Part shown: piece by piece, positions 6,438-14,133 of the stretch | Numbering within the stretch: the stretch's first letter is position 1 | Layout: every line of letters begins with the position of its first letter | NCBI GenBank assembly: GCA_003158365.1 | Contig: PMIW01000044.1 | Location: 21,676 to 37,627, forward strand | Direction: 5' to 3' | DNA: 15,952 nucleotides | From: Ignavibacteriota bacterium | Lineage (GTDB): Bacteria; Bacteroidota; Ignavibacteria; Tepidaquicellales; Tepidaquicellaceae | Position numbers and translations under genes: made by a program | Notes under the pieces: model-generated | Database searches by the model: none | Told to the model about the DNA's origin: nothing | What the model saw: only the letters and a program-made list of their open reading frames with translations

Positions 6438-8810
6438 CTAAAATCCTTTACCAAACTGGAAGTGGAACACTAGTCCCGGACTTACCCTGTCTTCTATTTT
6501 TCTGTCAAATCCGTAGCCGAAATCAAACCCTACAAGTCCGACTGCAGGCAGATACAGCCTCGTACCGAATCCTATCGACCTTCTCAGATCAAACGGATCC
6601 GTTTTAGAAATATCTGCCCAGATATTTCCCGCCTCTGCAAACAGTAATACGAAAATCGGAAATGGGTCAAGTGATAAAGGATATCTTAATTCAATACCAT
6701 ATTTTATTGCAACCTTGCCTCCGATCGGATTATAACCCGCATCTTTCGGACCTATATTCCTGTCATTATAGCCTCTTAATGCTATTGTATTATAAGCCAA
6801 CCCGTTACCACCCATAAAAAATAATTCTGTCGGGGGAAGATACCGGTCGCTTCCTATAGGTTTTACAAATGAAAAATTAAAATTACTGTACAATACAAAT
6901 TTTTGATTCCTTACCAGCGGTGTATATGTTTCTGCCAAAAAAATATTTTTTACAAAATCAATATTTCCGGGTAAAAACGGTCCGCCGGAAAGCTCGGTCG
7001 AATTTGCAATTCTTGTACCTGTAAGCGGAAACATAGGGTCAAATACTGTCGAACGCGTTATCGTCTGTCTTATGCTGAACTGGTCTCTTTTACCTGTTGA
7101 GTAATATCCTCCGCCGTTTATAACATTGGTACTTTGAACTTTAACCGACCAGTCGCCTCTGAAATAATCATCGGGAAATTTAAAACGCCTGCCGATACTT
7201 ACTATTCCTCCTGTTTCTTCAATGTCATAGGTGTAGTTTGTCCTGGTATCAAAAAGATTAAAGCCAAGTGAAGTTGGTTCATTCATGAACCAGGGTTCCT
7301 GGAATCCTATCGAGAAAGTTCTGTAAGTTCCCGCTTCACCGAACTGCCAGTTGAAATTCAGCATCTGTCCTGCACCGCCGGAGAAAGGATGTGAAATATC
7401 GAAATTATTAAACGTAAGACCAAGAGAACCCGTCATTCCAAAGCTTCCGCTATATCCGACCGAGGCATTGAACTGGTCGGACGAGCGTTCCTGTACAATA
7501 TATTTAATATTTACAATCGAATCATTTTCCAGAGCGAGGTCCTGGTTGAGTTTTTCCGGATTAAAATAGTTTAGAGCATTTAACTGCTGCATGCTGCGTT
7601 TTACATTTCCCCTGTTGAAAAAATCTCCGGGTATAGTATAAAGCTCCCTTCGCAGCACCTTATCCTGCGTTTTATCATTTCCTTCAAAACTGACGTTACC
7701 GAATTTAAACTGATTATTCTCTACAATTTTTATTTTCATATCAAGTTTATTTCCGTCGACAACTTTTTCGTCCACATCTGTAGAATAATTGAGATAACCA
7801 TTATCGTAATACAATGCACTTATATCGTTTTCCGCTTCGTTGCCGTATAAATTCAAAGACATCTTTTTGAAATTGTAGACGTCACCTTTCTTCAAATCCA
7901 GCCTTGCCAGCAATAAAGAGTCGGGATAAATTTTGTTTCCTTCAAAACTCACGCTGTTCACATAATATTTTTTACCTTCGTCAATTTTCAGCTTGATATA
8001 AATATCTTCTTTATCCTGTGATAATTTAAGGTCTTCCCCCGTAATTTCCGCGTCCCTGTAACCTTTTTCCTTGCAGAAATTTATTATAGACTTTTTATCT
8101 TCTTCAAATTTTGATTTATCGAATGTTGCACCATCCCAGAATTTCCACCATACTTTTTCCGATGTATTATCCATAGATTTTTTCAGTTCCTTGTTCTTTA
8201 ATCCCTTATTACCTTCGAAACTAATTTCCCTGACCGTGAGTTTATGCCCCTCTTTAATCTTTATTCTTATATGCGCTTCATTATTTGCAGAGATAAGTTT
8301 ATCGACGTTAATTTCAGCAAGCGAATAACCTTCATCGGTATAGTATCTAACAAGATTGTATTCTATATCCTTTAACTTCTGGTCCTGCACGACTTCCCCG
8401 TTTGTCAGCCCGATTTTATCGGTAATATCGCTCTTGGAAATCTTATCATTGCCGATCACTTCAATCCCCTCCACACGCGGTAGTTCCTGTACCTGTATTA
8501 CAAGATAAATATCCTTGCCGAATTTTTTATCAACATAAAGAGATACATTTGAAAATAATCCGAGGCTCCAGAGTTTTTTAATTGCATCCCTTGTTTCATC
8601 CGAAGGTATTGCAATTTCCATATTCTCTTTAAGATTCGAGTAATTAATAATTGTCTTTGAATCGTAAAATTTATTTCCCGTAACATTTATGCTCGCTATC
8701 CTGTAAACAGCTGGTTCCTGATCATCCTGTGCTACGGAAGTTTTAGATCCTGCAAAAAAAACAAAAACTGCGAGAATAAATATTATTTTTGAGATTTCTT
8801 TAAAACTCAT
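6438..8810 (-). CDS. bamA: Outer membrane protein assembly factor BamA
   Basis: The 790-residue core of the Bam complex, which inserts beta-barrel proteins into the outer membrane. A signal peptide ends near residue 28 (TSVAQ). Five POTRA domains follow at about 36-108, 113-187, 191-277, 282-365 and 368-440, each with a strand ending in a motif such as ISFEGNK, VSFEGNK or VSFEGND. The 16-strand barrel (about 445-790) contains the conserved loop-6 motif LRGY (678-681, the V/IRGF equivalent). It ends in FHFQFGKGF, a terminal-phenylalanine signature of outer membrane barrels. POTRA3 carries an extra WWKFWDGATFD stretch (about 221-231), also common in Bacteroidota homologues. It sits 13 bp after uppS and ahead of two Skp-like chaperones, so insertase and chaperones are co-expressed. 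BamA is by far the best fit; TamA or Toc75-like relatives usually have fewer POTRA domains. Confidence 0.96.
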   Translation of the reverse strand: MSFKEISKIIFILAVFVFFAGSKTSVAQDDQEPAVYRIASINVTGNKFYDSKTIINYSNLKENMEIAIPSDETRDAIKKLWSLGLFSNVSLYVDKKFGKDIYLVIQVQELPRVEGIEVIGNDKISKSDITDKIGLTNGEVVQDQKLKDIEYNLVRYYTDEGYSLAEINVDKLISANNEAHIRIKIKEGHKLTVREISFEGNKGLKNKELKKSMDNTSEKVWWKFWDGATFDKSKFEEDKKSIINFCKEKGYRDAEITGEDLKLSQDKEDIYIKLKIDEGKKYYVNSVSFEGNKIYPDSLLLARLDLKKGDVYNFKKMSLNLYGNEAENDISALYYDNGYLNYSTDVDEKVVDGNKLDMKIKIVENNQFKFGNVSFEGNDKTQDKVLRRELYTIPGDFFNRGNVKRSMQQLNALNYFNPEKLNQDLALENDSIVNIKYIVQERSSDQFNASVGYSGSFGMTGSLGLTFNNFDISHPFSGGAGQMLNFNWQFGEAGTYRTFSIGFQEPWFMNEPTSLGFNLFDTRTNYTYDIEETGGIVSIGRRFKFPDDYFRGDWSVKVQSTNVINGGGYYSTGKRDQFSIRQTITRSTVFDPMFPLTGTRIANSTELSGGPFLPGNIDFVKNIFLAETYTPLVRNQKFVLYSNFNFSFVKPIGSDRYLPPTELFFMGGNGLAYNTIALRGYNDRNIGPKDAGYNPIGGKVAIKYGIELRYPLSLDPFPIFVLLFAEAGNIWADISKTDPFDLRRSIGFGTRLYLPAVGLVGFDFGYGFDRKIEDRVSPGLVFHFQFGKGF

Positions 8811-8823
8811 TTTCTTTAATAAT

Positions 8824-9603
8824 TTACTTTTTAATTTTATTTATTTGTTCACTGACCAGTCCAAATCTGCGTTCACGCCTCTGGTACTCTCTTATTGCTT
8901 CATATAAATGTTCCCTCCTGAATCCGGGCCAGAAGATTTTATCAATGTAAATTTCAGTGTAAGCCAGTTCCCATAAAAGGAAATTGCTTATCCTGAATTC
9001 TCCCCCTGTCCTTATCAGCAAGTCGGGCTCGGGCAGCAAACCTGTAGTTAAATATTCCGAAAATAATTTTTCGTTTATCTGGTCTTCTTTTATTTTTGAT
9101 TCCCTTACATCTATTGAAATATTTTTGACTGCATTCAGGATATCCCACCTTCCACTATAGCTGATTGCAAGTGTCAGGGTCATCAGCTTATTGTTCTTCG
9201 TTTTCTCCATTGCATCTTTTAATTCGGCAAGCACCCTGTCAGGTAAAGTACTGAGATTGCCGACTGCATAAAGTTTTACGTTATTTTCATGCAGCCTGTC
9301 TGTTTCATCTTTCAGTGCTTTTATCAGAAGTTTCATCAAAATTGAAACTTCATCTTTTGGTCTTTTCCAGTTTTCGGTCGAGAATGTGTACAGTGTAAGA
9401 TTCTTTACGCCAATCTGTCCGCAGCATTCCACAATATCCCTCACGGATGTTACTCCCTGCCTGTGTCCGAATACCCTGGATTTATTTCTTTCCTTTGCCC
9501 ACCTGCCGTTTCCATCCATAATAATGGCTATGTGCTTTGGAATTTCACCGTTTTCCTTAATCTTATCCTGAATAGCCTTATCTTTTTTATCCGGTTCTAT
9601 CAA
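8824..9603 (-). CDS. uppS: Isoprenyl transferase (undecaprenyl diphosphate synthase)
   Basis: A cytoplasmic/membrane-associated cis-prenyltransferase that adds isopentenyl units to farnesyl diphosphate to make undecaprenyl diphosphate, the lipid carrier for peptidoglycan and surface polysaccharides. At 259 residues its length is normal. Motifs: HIAIIMDGNGRWA (24-36, catalytic D30), FGHRQG (45-50), LTLYTFSTENWKRP (69-82), ISYSGRWDI (147-155) and LLIRTGGEFRISNFLLWE (195-212), where the common SGE block reads GGE. The start is TTG at 9601-9603; the next in-frame methionine is inside the catalytic IIMDGNG motif, so ATG initiation is excluded. No SD is visible. It lies 20 bp after trpS and 13 bp before bamA. 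The uppS-bamA-skp order is commonly found in Bacteroidota. Confidence 0.96.
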   Translation of the reverse strand: MIEPDKKDKAIQDKIKENGEIPKHIAIIMDGNGRWAKERNKSRVFGHRQGVTSVRDIVECCGQIGVKNLTLYTFSTENWKRPKDEVSILMKLLIKALKDETDRLHENNVKLYAVGNLSTLPDRVLAELKDAMEKTKNNKLMTLTLAISYSGRWDILNAVKNISIDVRESKIKEDQINEKLFSEYLTTGLLPEPDLLIRTGGEFRISNFLLWELAYTEIYIDKIFWPGFRREHLYEAIREYQRRERRFGLVSEQINKIKK

Positions 9604-9623
9604 ATTATAAAATTTTATATTTT

Positions 9624-10622
9624 TTATCCCAGTTTCATTGCTTCTCTTACCTCACCCATTGTATTTTCTGCAACTGCTTTAGCTTTTGTTTCGCCATCAC
9701 TTAAAACATTCTTAATATAATCAATATTTTTTTCCAGTTCACTTCTTTTATTGTGTACCGGTGCGAAGTAGTCTTTTATCTTGTTTGCTATATTCATTTT
9801 ACAGTCAAAGCAGCCTAATGTTCCGCTGCTGCATCCTTCCCGTATTTCAGGTACTTCACCGGGATTGAATTTATTGTGATACGTGAAAACAAGACAGATA
9901 TCCGGATTTCCCTTATCGCCTTTTCTTAATTTATTCGGGTCTGTAAATGCTTTCTTCATCTTATTTTTTATTTCATCTTCACCGTCGGATATCAATATCG
10001 TATTTCCAAGTGATTTACTCATTTTTGCTTTTCCGTCCAGTCCCGGAAGCCTTGCAAACTTTGTAATCTTAGGCTCGGGTATAGGAAAAATTTTCTTCCC
10101 GTCTTTCAAAATATATTGTTCATTAAACAAACCTGCAATATGTCTTGTAATTTCTACGTGAGGCACCTGGTCTTCACCAACCGGTACCAAATCGCCCTTG
10201 TATAATAATATATCGGCAGCCTGAAGTACAGGATATCCAAGATGCCCGTATGTTATGCTCTGCAGATTCAAATCCCTTATCTGGTCTTTCAGCGTAGGGT
10301 TTTTCTCAAGCCTTGCTTTCGTTATTAGCATTGAAAATATAAGAAATAATTCAGTGTGCTCTTTTACTTTTGACTGCCTGAAAATAGGCGATAGTACAGG
10401 ATCTATTCCGCATGCAACCCAGTCTATAACCATATCAATCGTGTCATTATAAACATTTGTCGTATCGAGACTCGTAGTTAAAGTATGGTAATCAGCTATT
10501 AGATGATAATTCTGATAAGAATCTTGCAGATGCACCCAGTTTTCGAGCGCACCGACAAAATGCCCGATGTGCAGTTTACCCGTAGGTCTCATTCCCGACA
10601 ATATAATCTTTTTCTTGTCCAT
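9624..10622 (-). CDS. trpS: Tryptophanyl-tRNA synthetase with a probable iron-sulfur cysteine cluster
   Basis: A class I synthetase that charges tRNA-Trp; 332 residues, normal length. The Rossmann-fold signature HIGH is at 18-21 (KLHIGHFVG) and the second signature KMSKS at 200-204. The C-terminal helical anticodon-binding region contains four cysteines, C243, C264, C271 and C274, spaced C-x20-C-x6-C-x2-C. This closely resembles the C-x22-C-x6-C-x2-C pattern that binds a [4Fe-4S] cluster near the anticodon in Thermotoga maritima TrpRS. Cluster binding here is inferred; the first spacer is two residues shorter. The gene lies 9 bp after the ftsB-like gene and 20 bp before uppS. A tRNA synthetase in an envelope operon has no direct pathway link and may reflect growth-rate co-regulation. 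Confidence 0.97.
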   Translation of the reverse strand: MDKKKIILSGMRPTGKLHIGHFVGALENWVHLQDSYQNYHLIADYHTLTTSLDTTNVYNDTIDMVIDWVACGIDPVLSPIFRQSKVKEHTELFLIFSMLITKARLEKNPTLKDQIRDLNLQSITYGHLGYPVLQAADILLYKGDLVPVGEDQVPHVEITRHIAGLFNEQYILKDGKKIFPIPEPKITKFARLPGLDGKAKMSKSLGNTILISDGEDEIKNKMKKAFTDPNKLRKGDKGNPDICLVFTYHNKFNPGEVPEIREGCSSGTLGCFDCKMNIANKIKDYFAPVHNKRSELEKNIDYIKNVLSDGETKAKAVAENTMGEVREAMKLG

Positions 10623-10631
10623 TAATATATT

Positions 10632-10976
10632 TTACTTTGTACTGTCGACTTTAATTTTAATTATTTTCTCACCGTCTTTTGTCATTCCGTATTTTTCTCT
10701 TGCAATCTTTTCAATCTTTTTATCCGAAGTGTTAATTTCGTTTATTTCTTTTTTCAAATCCTCACCTTTTTTCGTTTCATCCTGCAGTTGTTTCTCAAGC
10801 TGTTTTCTGGTTGAATCGAGTTTCATCCTTGTCAAAAAACCTTTACTTCCGAAAATCGCAAGCCCTGAATGCGCAATTATTATGAACAAAAAAATCAGAG
10901 CCATTTTATTATACTTAAAAAACCTTGCAGTTTTTTTTAACAGACTATCTTTGCTTTCTTCCTGCTGCTCTGACAT
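10632..10976 (-). CDS. FtsB/DivIC-family septum formation initiator
   Basis: A 114-residue single-pass membrane protein of the septum formation initiator family. In bacteria such proteins form a complex with FtsL and FtsQ/DivIB that activates septal peptidoglycan synthesis. The layout fits: a short charged cytoplasmic N-terminus (1-23), one transmembrane segment at about 25-44 (MALIFLFIIIAHSGLAIF), a periplasmic coiled coil at about 50-85, and the typical motif IAREKYGM near 91-98. The C-terminus ends in alternating lysines and isoleucines. It starts one base after the ddl stop, so translation is probably coupled. The family is sequence-poor; FtsB/DivIC is preferred over FtsL because of the AREKYGM block. 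Confidence 0.85.
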   Translation of the reverse strand: MSEQQEESKDSLLKKTARFFKYNKMALIFLFIIIAHSGLAIFGSKGFLTRMKLDSTRKQLEKQLQDETKKGEDLKKEINEINTSDKKIEKIAREKYGMTKDGEKIIKIKVDSTK

Positions 10977-10977
10977 T

Positions 10978-11997
10978 TTAATATTTATTTAAAGATAACC
11001 CGATAATATTCTCAATCAGTTCATTAAATTCCATGCCTTTTGCTTTAACCGCTTTCGGAACAAGCGACAGCGCCGTCATTCCCGGTAAGGTATTAACCTC
11101 CAGGCAATATAAATCATTATTCGAATCCAACAGGAAATCCACTCTTGAATATACGGAGCATCCGAGTGATTGATACGCTTTTAAAGCGAGTTCTTGCGCT
11201 TTGTCACTTATTTCATCACTGATTTCCGCCGGGCAGATATATTCTGTCATTCCCTTTGTATATTTATGCTTATAATCATAAAAACCCTCTTTCGGTACAA
11301 TTTCAATCAGCGGGTAAGCTGTATTTCCCAAAATCGAAACCGTTAATTCTCTTCCTTTTACATATTTTTCAATCATAATCTTATCCGTGTATTTAAAACC
11401 AAGCTCTAATGCATTTTTTATTTCGGATTCATCGTGAACAATAGTCAGCCCAACCGTACTTCCCTCATCATTTGGTTTTACTACAAAAGGTAATTTTATC
11501 TTTTTTAAAATTTCCGAAATATCTATTTCATCCTTGTTTGAAATCACAATCCAGTCTGCGGTAAGAATATCAAAATTCCGAAAAATCATTTTAGTCAGAT
11601 TTTTATCCATCGCAACCGCGGATGAAAGCACATCTGAACCTGTAAACTTAATGCCCCTCAAATCAAGCAGGCTCTGTATTCTGCCGTCTTCGCCGTATTT
11701 TCCGTGAAGTCCTAAAAATGCAAGCTCAATATTATCGAACATTTTTGAATTAATGCAATCGATAACTTTTCTGCGGGATTCTTTCAATAAATTCTCCATA
11801 GCTTCTTTTGTAGGATACTCTTCTGAAACCAAATCCTTAAAAATAATATCCTCGCTGATTTCTTTATCTCCATAAATCGGGTCAATAACGCTCACACTAT
11901 GCCCGTTTTCCCTTAATGCTTTTAATATAGCCCTGCCTGAAGATAATGAAACTTCCCGTTCAGACGATATTCCCCCCACTATTAAGGCAATTTTCAT
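10978..11997 (-). CDS. ddl: D-alanine--D-alanine ligase
   Basis: An ATP-grasp enzyme joining two D-alanines for peptidoglycan precursor synthesis. Starting at the ATG at 11997 (MKIALIVGG) it has 339 residues and begins as the family does, placing the conserved glutamate at residue 15 (SSEREVSLSSG). An in-frame TTG four codons upstream (12009) is an alternative but adds MVKY without family support. Further motifs: LHGKYGEDGRIQ, FTGSDVLSSAVAMDK, PFVVKPNDEGSTVGL (ATP-grasp lysine), EKYVKGRELTVSILG, the lid tyrosine in YDYKHKY (typical of D-Ala-D-Ala rather than D-Ala-D-Lac enzymes), and SRVDFLLD plus LEVNTLPGMT with the metal-binding acidic residues. It is the first gene of the minus-strand set, divergent from the PHP gene. 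The promoter should be in 12010-12169, but no clear TAnnTTTG was found there. Confidence 0.96.
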   Translation of the reverse strand: MKIALIVGGISSEREVSLSSGRAILKALRENGHSVSVIDPIYGDKEISEDIIFKDLVSEEYPTKEAMENLLKESRRKVIDCINSKMFDNIELAFLGLHGKYGEDGRIQSLLDLRGIKFTGSDVLSSAVAMDKNLTKMIFRNFDILTADWIVISNKDEIDISEILKKIKLPFVVKPNDEGSTVGLTIVHDESEIKNALELGFKYTDKIMIEKYVKGRELTVSILGNTAYPLIEIVPKEGFYDYKHKYTKGMTEYICPAEISDEISDKAQELALKAYQSLGCSVYSRVDFLLDSNNDLYCLEVNTLPGMTALSLVPKAVKAKGMEFNELIENIIGLSLNKY

Positions 11998-12169
11998 ATA
12001 TTTTACCAAATCAAATAATATAATGATTTTAAATCTCTATTAAAATAATGAATTTCATCATTATTTTTAGCAAAAAACAATGGGTTTTTTATTTTTCTAA
12101 ACTTTCATAAATATTGAGAATAAATGACTTTAATCAAATAATAATATAAATTATCTTAAATGGTTAATT

Positions 12170-13009
12170 ATGACAGTAACCAGGAAAAATATCAAAGCTG
12201 ATTTACACATACATTCAAATTTTTCCGATGGAAAATATTCTCCGTTAGAATTACTCCAGAAGGCAAAAGAAGCCGGATTTTCCGCAATTAGCATTACAGA
12301 CCACGATAATATCAATGGTATCGAAGCAGCACTGCAGCACTCTGATGAATACGGAATTGAAATCATACCCGGAATAGAATTCAGCACAGATTATAACGGC
12401 AAGGAAGTACATATTTTAGCGTATTTTATAGATTACAAGAATCAGGCACTGATTGAGTTTATCGAGAACATCAGAAAATCGAGAGTTGAGAGATTAAGAC
12501 AAATGATAAAAAGGCTCAGCCAGCTGAATTGCATAATTAATGCCGAGAAATTTCTCGGAAAATATTCATCAAATATTACATTGGGGCGTCCGCACCTGGC
12601 ACTTGAAATGGTGAGTGTAAAATTTGTAAAAAATTATGTCGATGCATTTATAAGATTCATCGGCGACGGAAAGCCCGCATACGTTAAAAAACCAAATCCC
12701 GATATAAAGACCGTGCTTAATATTATTGCGGAACTCGGCGGATTATCTTTCATCGCACACCCGGGAAAATATTTTAAGAACACGCAGATTCAGGAAATTA
12801 TTGAATGCGGCGTAGACGGGATTGAAGTAATGCACCCATCTCATTCTTATACTGATATTAATTACTTCCAGAAAGTTGCGGCACAGAATTTCATGCTGGA
12901 AAGCGGCGGCTCGGATTTCCACGGAATAGTAAAAAATGATTTTGAGAACTTTGGAAACTTCTATGTTACAGACAGGGAAATAGTTAATATGAAAAGAAGA
13001 CTTTATTAA
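12170..13009 (+). CDS. PHP-domain phosphoesterase (TrpH / RNase AM-like)
   Basis: A 279-residue cytoplasmic metal-dependent phosphoesterase of the polymerase-and-histidinol-phosphatase (PHP) family. Metal-binding motifs are complete: ADLHIHSNFSDG (H13, H15, D20), ITDHDNINGI (D44, H45), PGIEFS (E70), VHILAYF (H81), GRPHLAL (H142), FIAHPGK (H197) and a final GGSDFHG (D249, H251). The length and motif order match the YciV/TrpH group, whose E. coli member acts on the 5' ends of short RNAs and on 3',5'-nucleotide bisphosphates. Transfer of that activity is inference; histidinol phosphatase is less likely because no his genes adjoin. It is divergent from ddl and 12 bp before ribH, probably in the same transcript. 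Confidence 0.88.
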   Translation: MTVTRKNIKADLHIHSNFSDGKYSPLELLQKAKEAGFSAISITDHDNINGIEAALQHSDEYGIEIIPGIEFSTDYNGKEVHILAYFIDYKNQALIEFIENIRKSRVERLRQMIKRLSQLNCIINAEKFLGKYSSNITLGRPHLALEMVSVKFVKNYVDAFIRFIGDGKPAYVKKPNPDIKTVLNIIAELGGLSFIAHPGKYFKNTQIQEIIECGVDGIEVMHPSHSYTDINYFQKVAAQNFMLESGGSDFHGIVKNDFENFGNFYVTDREIVNMKRRLY

Positions 13010-13021
13010 AATAATCCGCAG

Positions 13022-13483
13022 ATGAAAATCAATAAAAATAAAATAGCAATCGTTGTAAGCAAATTTAATGAAGTAGTAACTGCAAATCTGCTAAGCGGAG
13101 CAATAGAAGCGCTGAAAGAAAATAATGTAAGCGAAAAAAATATTAAAATATATTACACACCCGGAGCATTTGAAATTCCGCTTGCGCTTAAAAAGCTCTG
13201 CAGGAAAAAAGGTAAAAATAAATTTGACGGCATTATAGCTCTCGGCTGTGTGATTAAAGGCGAGACAGCACATTTCGAATACATATCAAACGCTGTTTCA
13301 AACAGTATAAGCAATCTATCGGTTGAATTTGAAATCCCGATTGCATTCGGCGTGCTTACCTGCTACACACCCGAACAGGCATTCGCCCGAAGCGGAGTTG
13401 ACCCCTGCAATGAAGATACAAATAAAGGATTTGAATCGGGTCTAGCTTTGATGGATATGATAAAGCTAATGAAGACAATTTAG
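13022..13483 (+). CDS. ribH: 6,7-dimethyl-8-ribityllumazine synthase
   Basis: The penultimate step of riboflavin synthesis: condensation of 5-amino-6-ribitylaminouracil with 3,4-dihydroxy-2-butanone 4-phosphate. At 153 residues it has the usual length. Conserved features are the aromatic substrate clamp in SKFNEVVT (F15), TPGAFEIPLALKKL (46-59), and the active-site loop GCVIKGETAHFEYI with catalytic H84. PIAFGVLTCYTPEQAFARSG supplies R123, and NKG supplies K135. The segment between R123 and K135 (GVDPCNEDT) is more polar than the usual AGTKAG version, a modest oddity. Other rib genes are not adjacent, and no FMN riboswitch was seen upstream. It follows the PHP gene by 12 bp. Confidence 0.96.
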   Translation: MKINKNKIAIVVSKFNEVVTANLLSGAIEALKENNVSEKNIKIYYTPGAFEIPLALKKLCRKKGKNKFDGIIALGCVIKGETAHFEYISNAVSNSISNLSVEFEIPIAFGVLTCYTPEQAFARSGVDPCNEDTNKGFESGLALMDMIKLMKTI

Positions 13484-13539
13484 TACTTCCTTCGTGAAAG
13501 AGGTTTACTTTTCTTAAAAAAACAGCGGAATTAAAAAAA

Positions 13540-13965
13540 TTATTTTATTTTAATATATTGATCTAATATTTCTTTTGATCTATATAACTGCACTATTATG
13601 TCACCATAAATCATAAAAATAGTACTATCCAAATATAATATTTCTACATTAAAATCCGTTTTCGGATATAAATCTTGTGGCGACAATTTGTATTTATTTG
13701 TATCTCGATATATTTCGAATTCATATTTTTCACTTTTCTCAATTTTTTCATACTCTTTTAATGAAATTCTTTTTAATGGATTTTCTATTTTATCAGAAAT
13801 TAAAAAATATTTATTACCTTGTGAATTCTCTATTAAATATAAGAAAAAATAATTGAATCCAATATAGTTCTCTTTAATTTCAAAACTATCAATATTACTT
13901 TTTTGATAATTTGTAGATGTACAACTACAAAATACTAATAAAAGAATAATAAAAATATTTTTCAT
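13540..13965 (-). CDS. Hypothetical small lipoprotein
   Basis: The family was not recognised. With the ATG at 13965 the product has 141 residues and begins with a lipoprotein signal: MKNIFIILLLVFCSC, with the likely lipidated cysteine at 15 (serine at -1) followed by TSTNYQKSN. The mature part is rich in Lys, Ile, Tyr and Asn with predicted beta-strand character (FEIYRDTNKYKLSP, NVEILYLDSTIFMIYGDIIVQLY) and has no catalytic motif that I can name. The frame stays open 54 bp upstream to an ATG at 14019, but that extension is a readthrough of the hairpin repeat at 13980-14020 and would bury the signal peptide, so the inner start is preferred. It is more AT-rich than its neighbours and lies in a repeat-laden island, which suggests acquired or fast-evolving DNA. 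It converges on ribH. Confidence 0.65.
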   Translation of the reverse strand: MKNIFIILLLVFCSCTSTNYQKSNIDSFEIKENYIGFNYFFLYLIENSQGNKYFLISDKIENPLKRISLKEYEKIEKSEKYEFEIYRDTNKYKLSPQDLYPKTDFNVEILYLDSTIFMIYGDIIVQLYRSKEILDQYIKIK

Positions 13966-13979
13966 TTGATAATATTTGA

Positions 13980-14020
13980 TGTGCCAGGAAATCTCCGCTC
14001 TTTGGGACTCACGGCACAAT
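13980..14020. repeat. Hairpin repeat A, direct-repeat partner of 14561-14601
   Basis: TGTGCC (13980-13985) pairs with GGCACA (14013-14018) around a core TCTCCGCTCTTTGGGACTC. Over 31 aligned positions from 13990, 28 match copy B, in the same orientation. A T-run follows at about 14023-14030. Confidence 0.75.
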
Positions 14021-14038
14021 TATTTTTTTTCAGTTCAG

Positions 14039-14058
14039 CCCATGGTTTCAACCGTGGG
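14039..14058. repeat. Small palindrome (CCCATGGTT / AACCGTGGG)
   Basis: A 9-bp stem with one G-T wobble and a very short TC centre (in practice a TTCA loop). It is unrelated in sequence to the repeats on either side and lies in the spacer between hairpin A and the left inverted repeat of the GIY-YIG cassette. Confidence 0.6.
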
Positions 14059-14096
14059 GAAGATGTAGATTTCTTAATTACTCTTCCGCCCCACTT

Positions 14097-14129
14097 TGTC
14101 ATCCCGCAATGTTTTAATGCGGGATCCAG
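14097..14129 (-). repeat. Left inverted repeat of the GIY-YIG cassette
   Basis: Contains ATCCCGCA (14101-14108) and TGCGGGAT (14118-14125), a perfect 8-bp stem with a 9-nt loop. Its reverse complement differs from the right copy at a single loop position. It ends 4 bp before the stop codon of the nuclease gene. Confidence 0.9.
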
Positions 14130-14133
14130 TTTT

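Noticed and set aside
10567..10992. 141-codon open frame on the plus strand opposite the ftsB-like gene
   Set aside because: The product is a phenylalanine/serine-rich hydrophobic sequence, as expected from the complement of lysine-rich coiled-coil coding DNA; it has no start signal or family motif.
11998..12009. Upstream TTG start for ddl adding MVKY
   Set aside because: The ATG at 11997 gives the family-typical N-terminus and places the conserved glutamate at residue 15; nothing supports the longer form.
12001..12150. Direct repeat AATCAAATAATA in the ddl/PHP divergent region as an operator
   Set aside because: The DNA is low-complexity AT, the repeats are 123 bp apart, and one copy overlaps the alternative ddl start. 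On the minus strand TATTATTTG has one base too many for TAnnTTTG. Chance is adequate.
13484..13539. Terminator between ribH and the convergent lipoprotein gene
   Set aside because: Only a weak stem around CCTTCGTGAAAGAGG could be drawn and it is not followed by a continuous T-run, so it is not listed.
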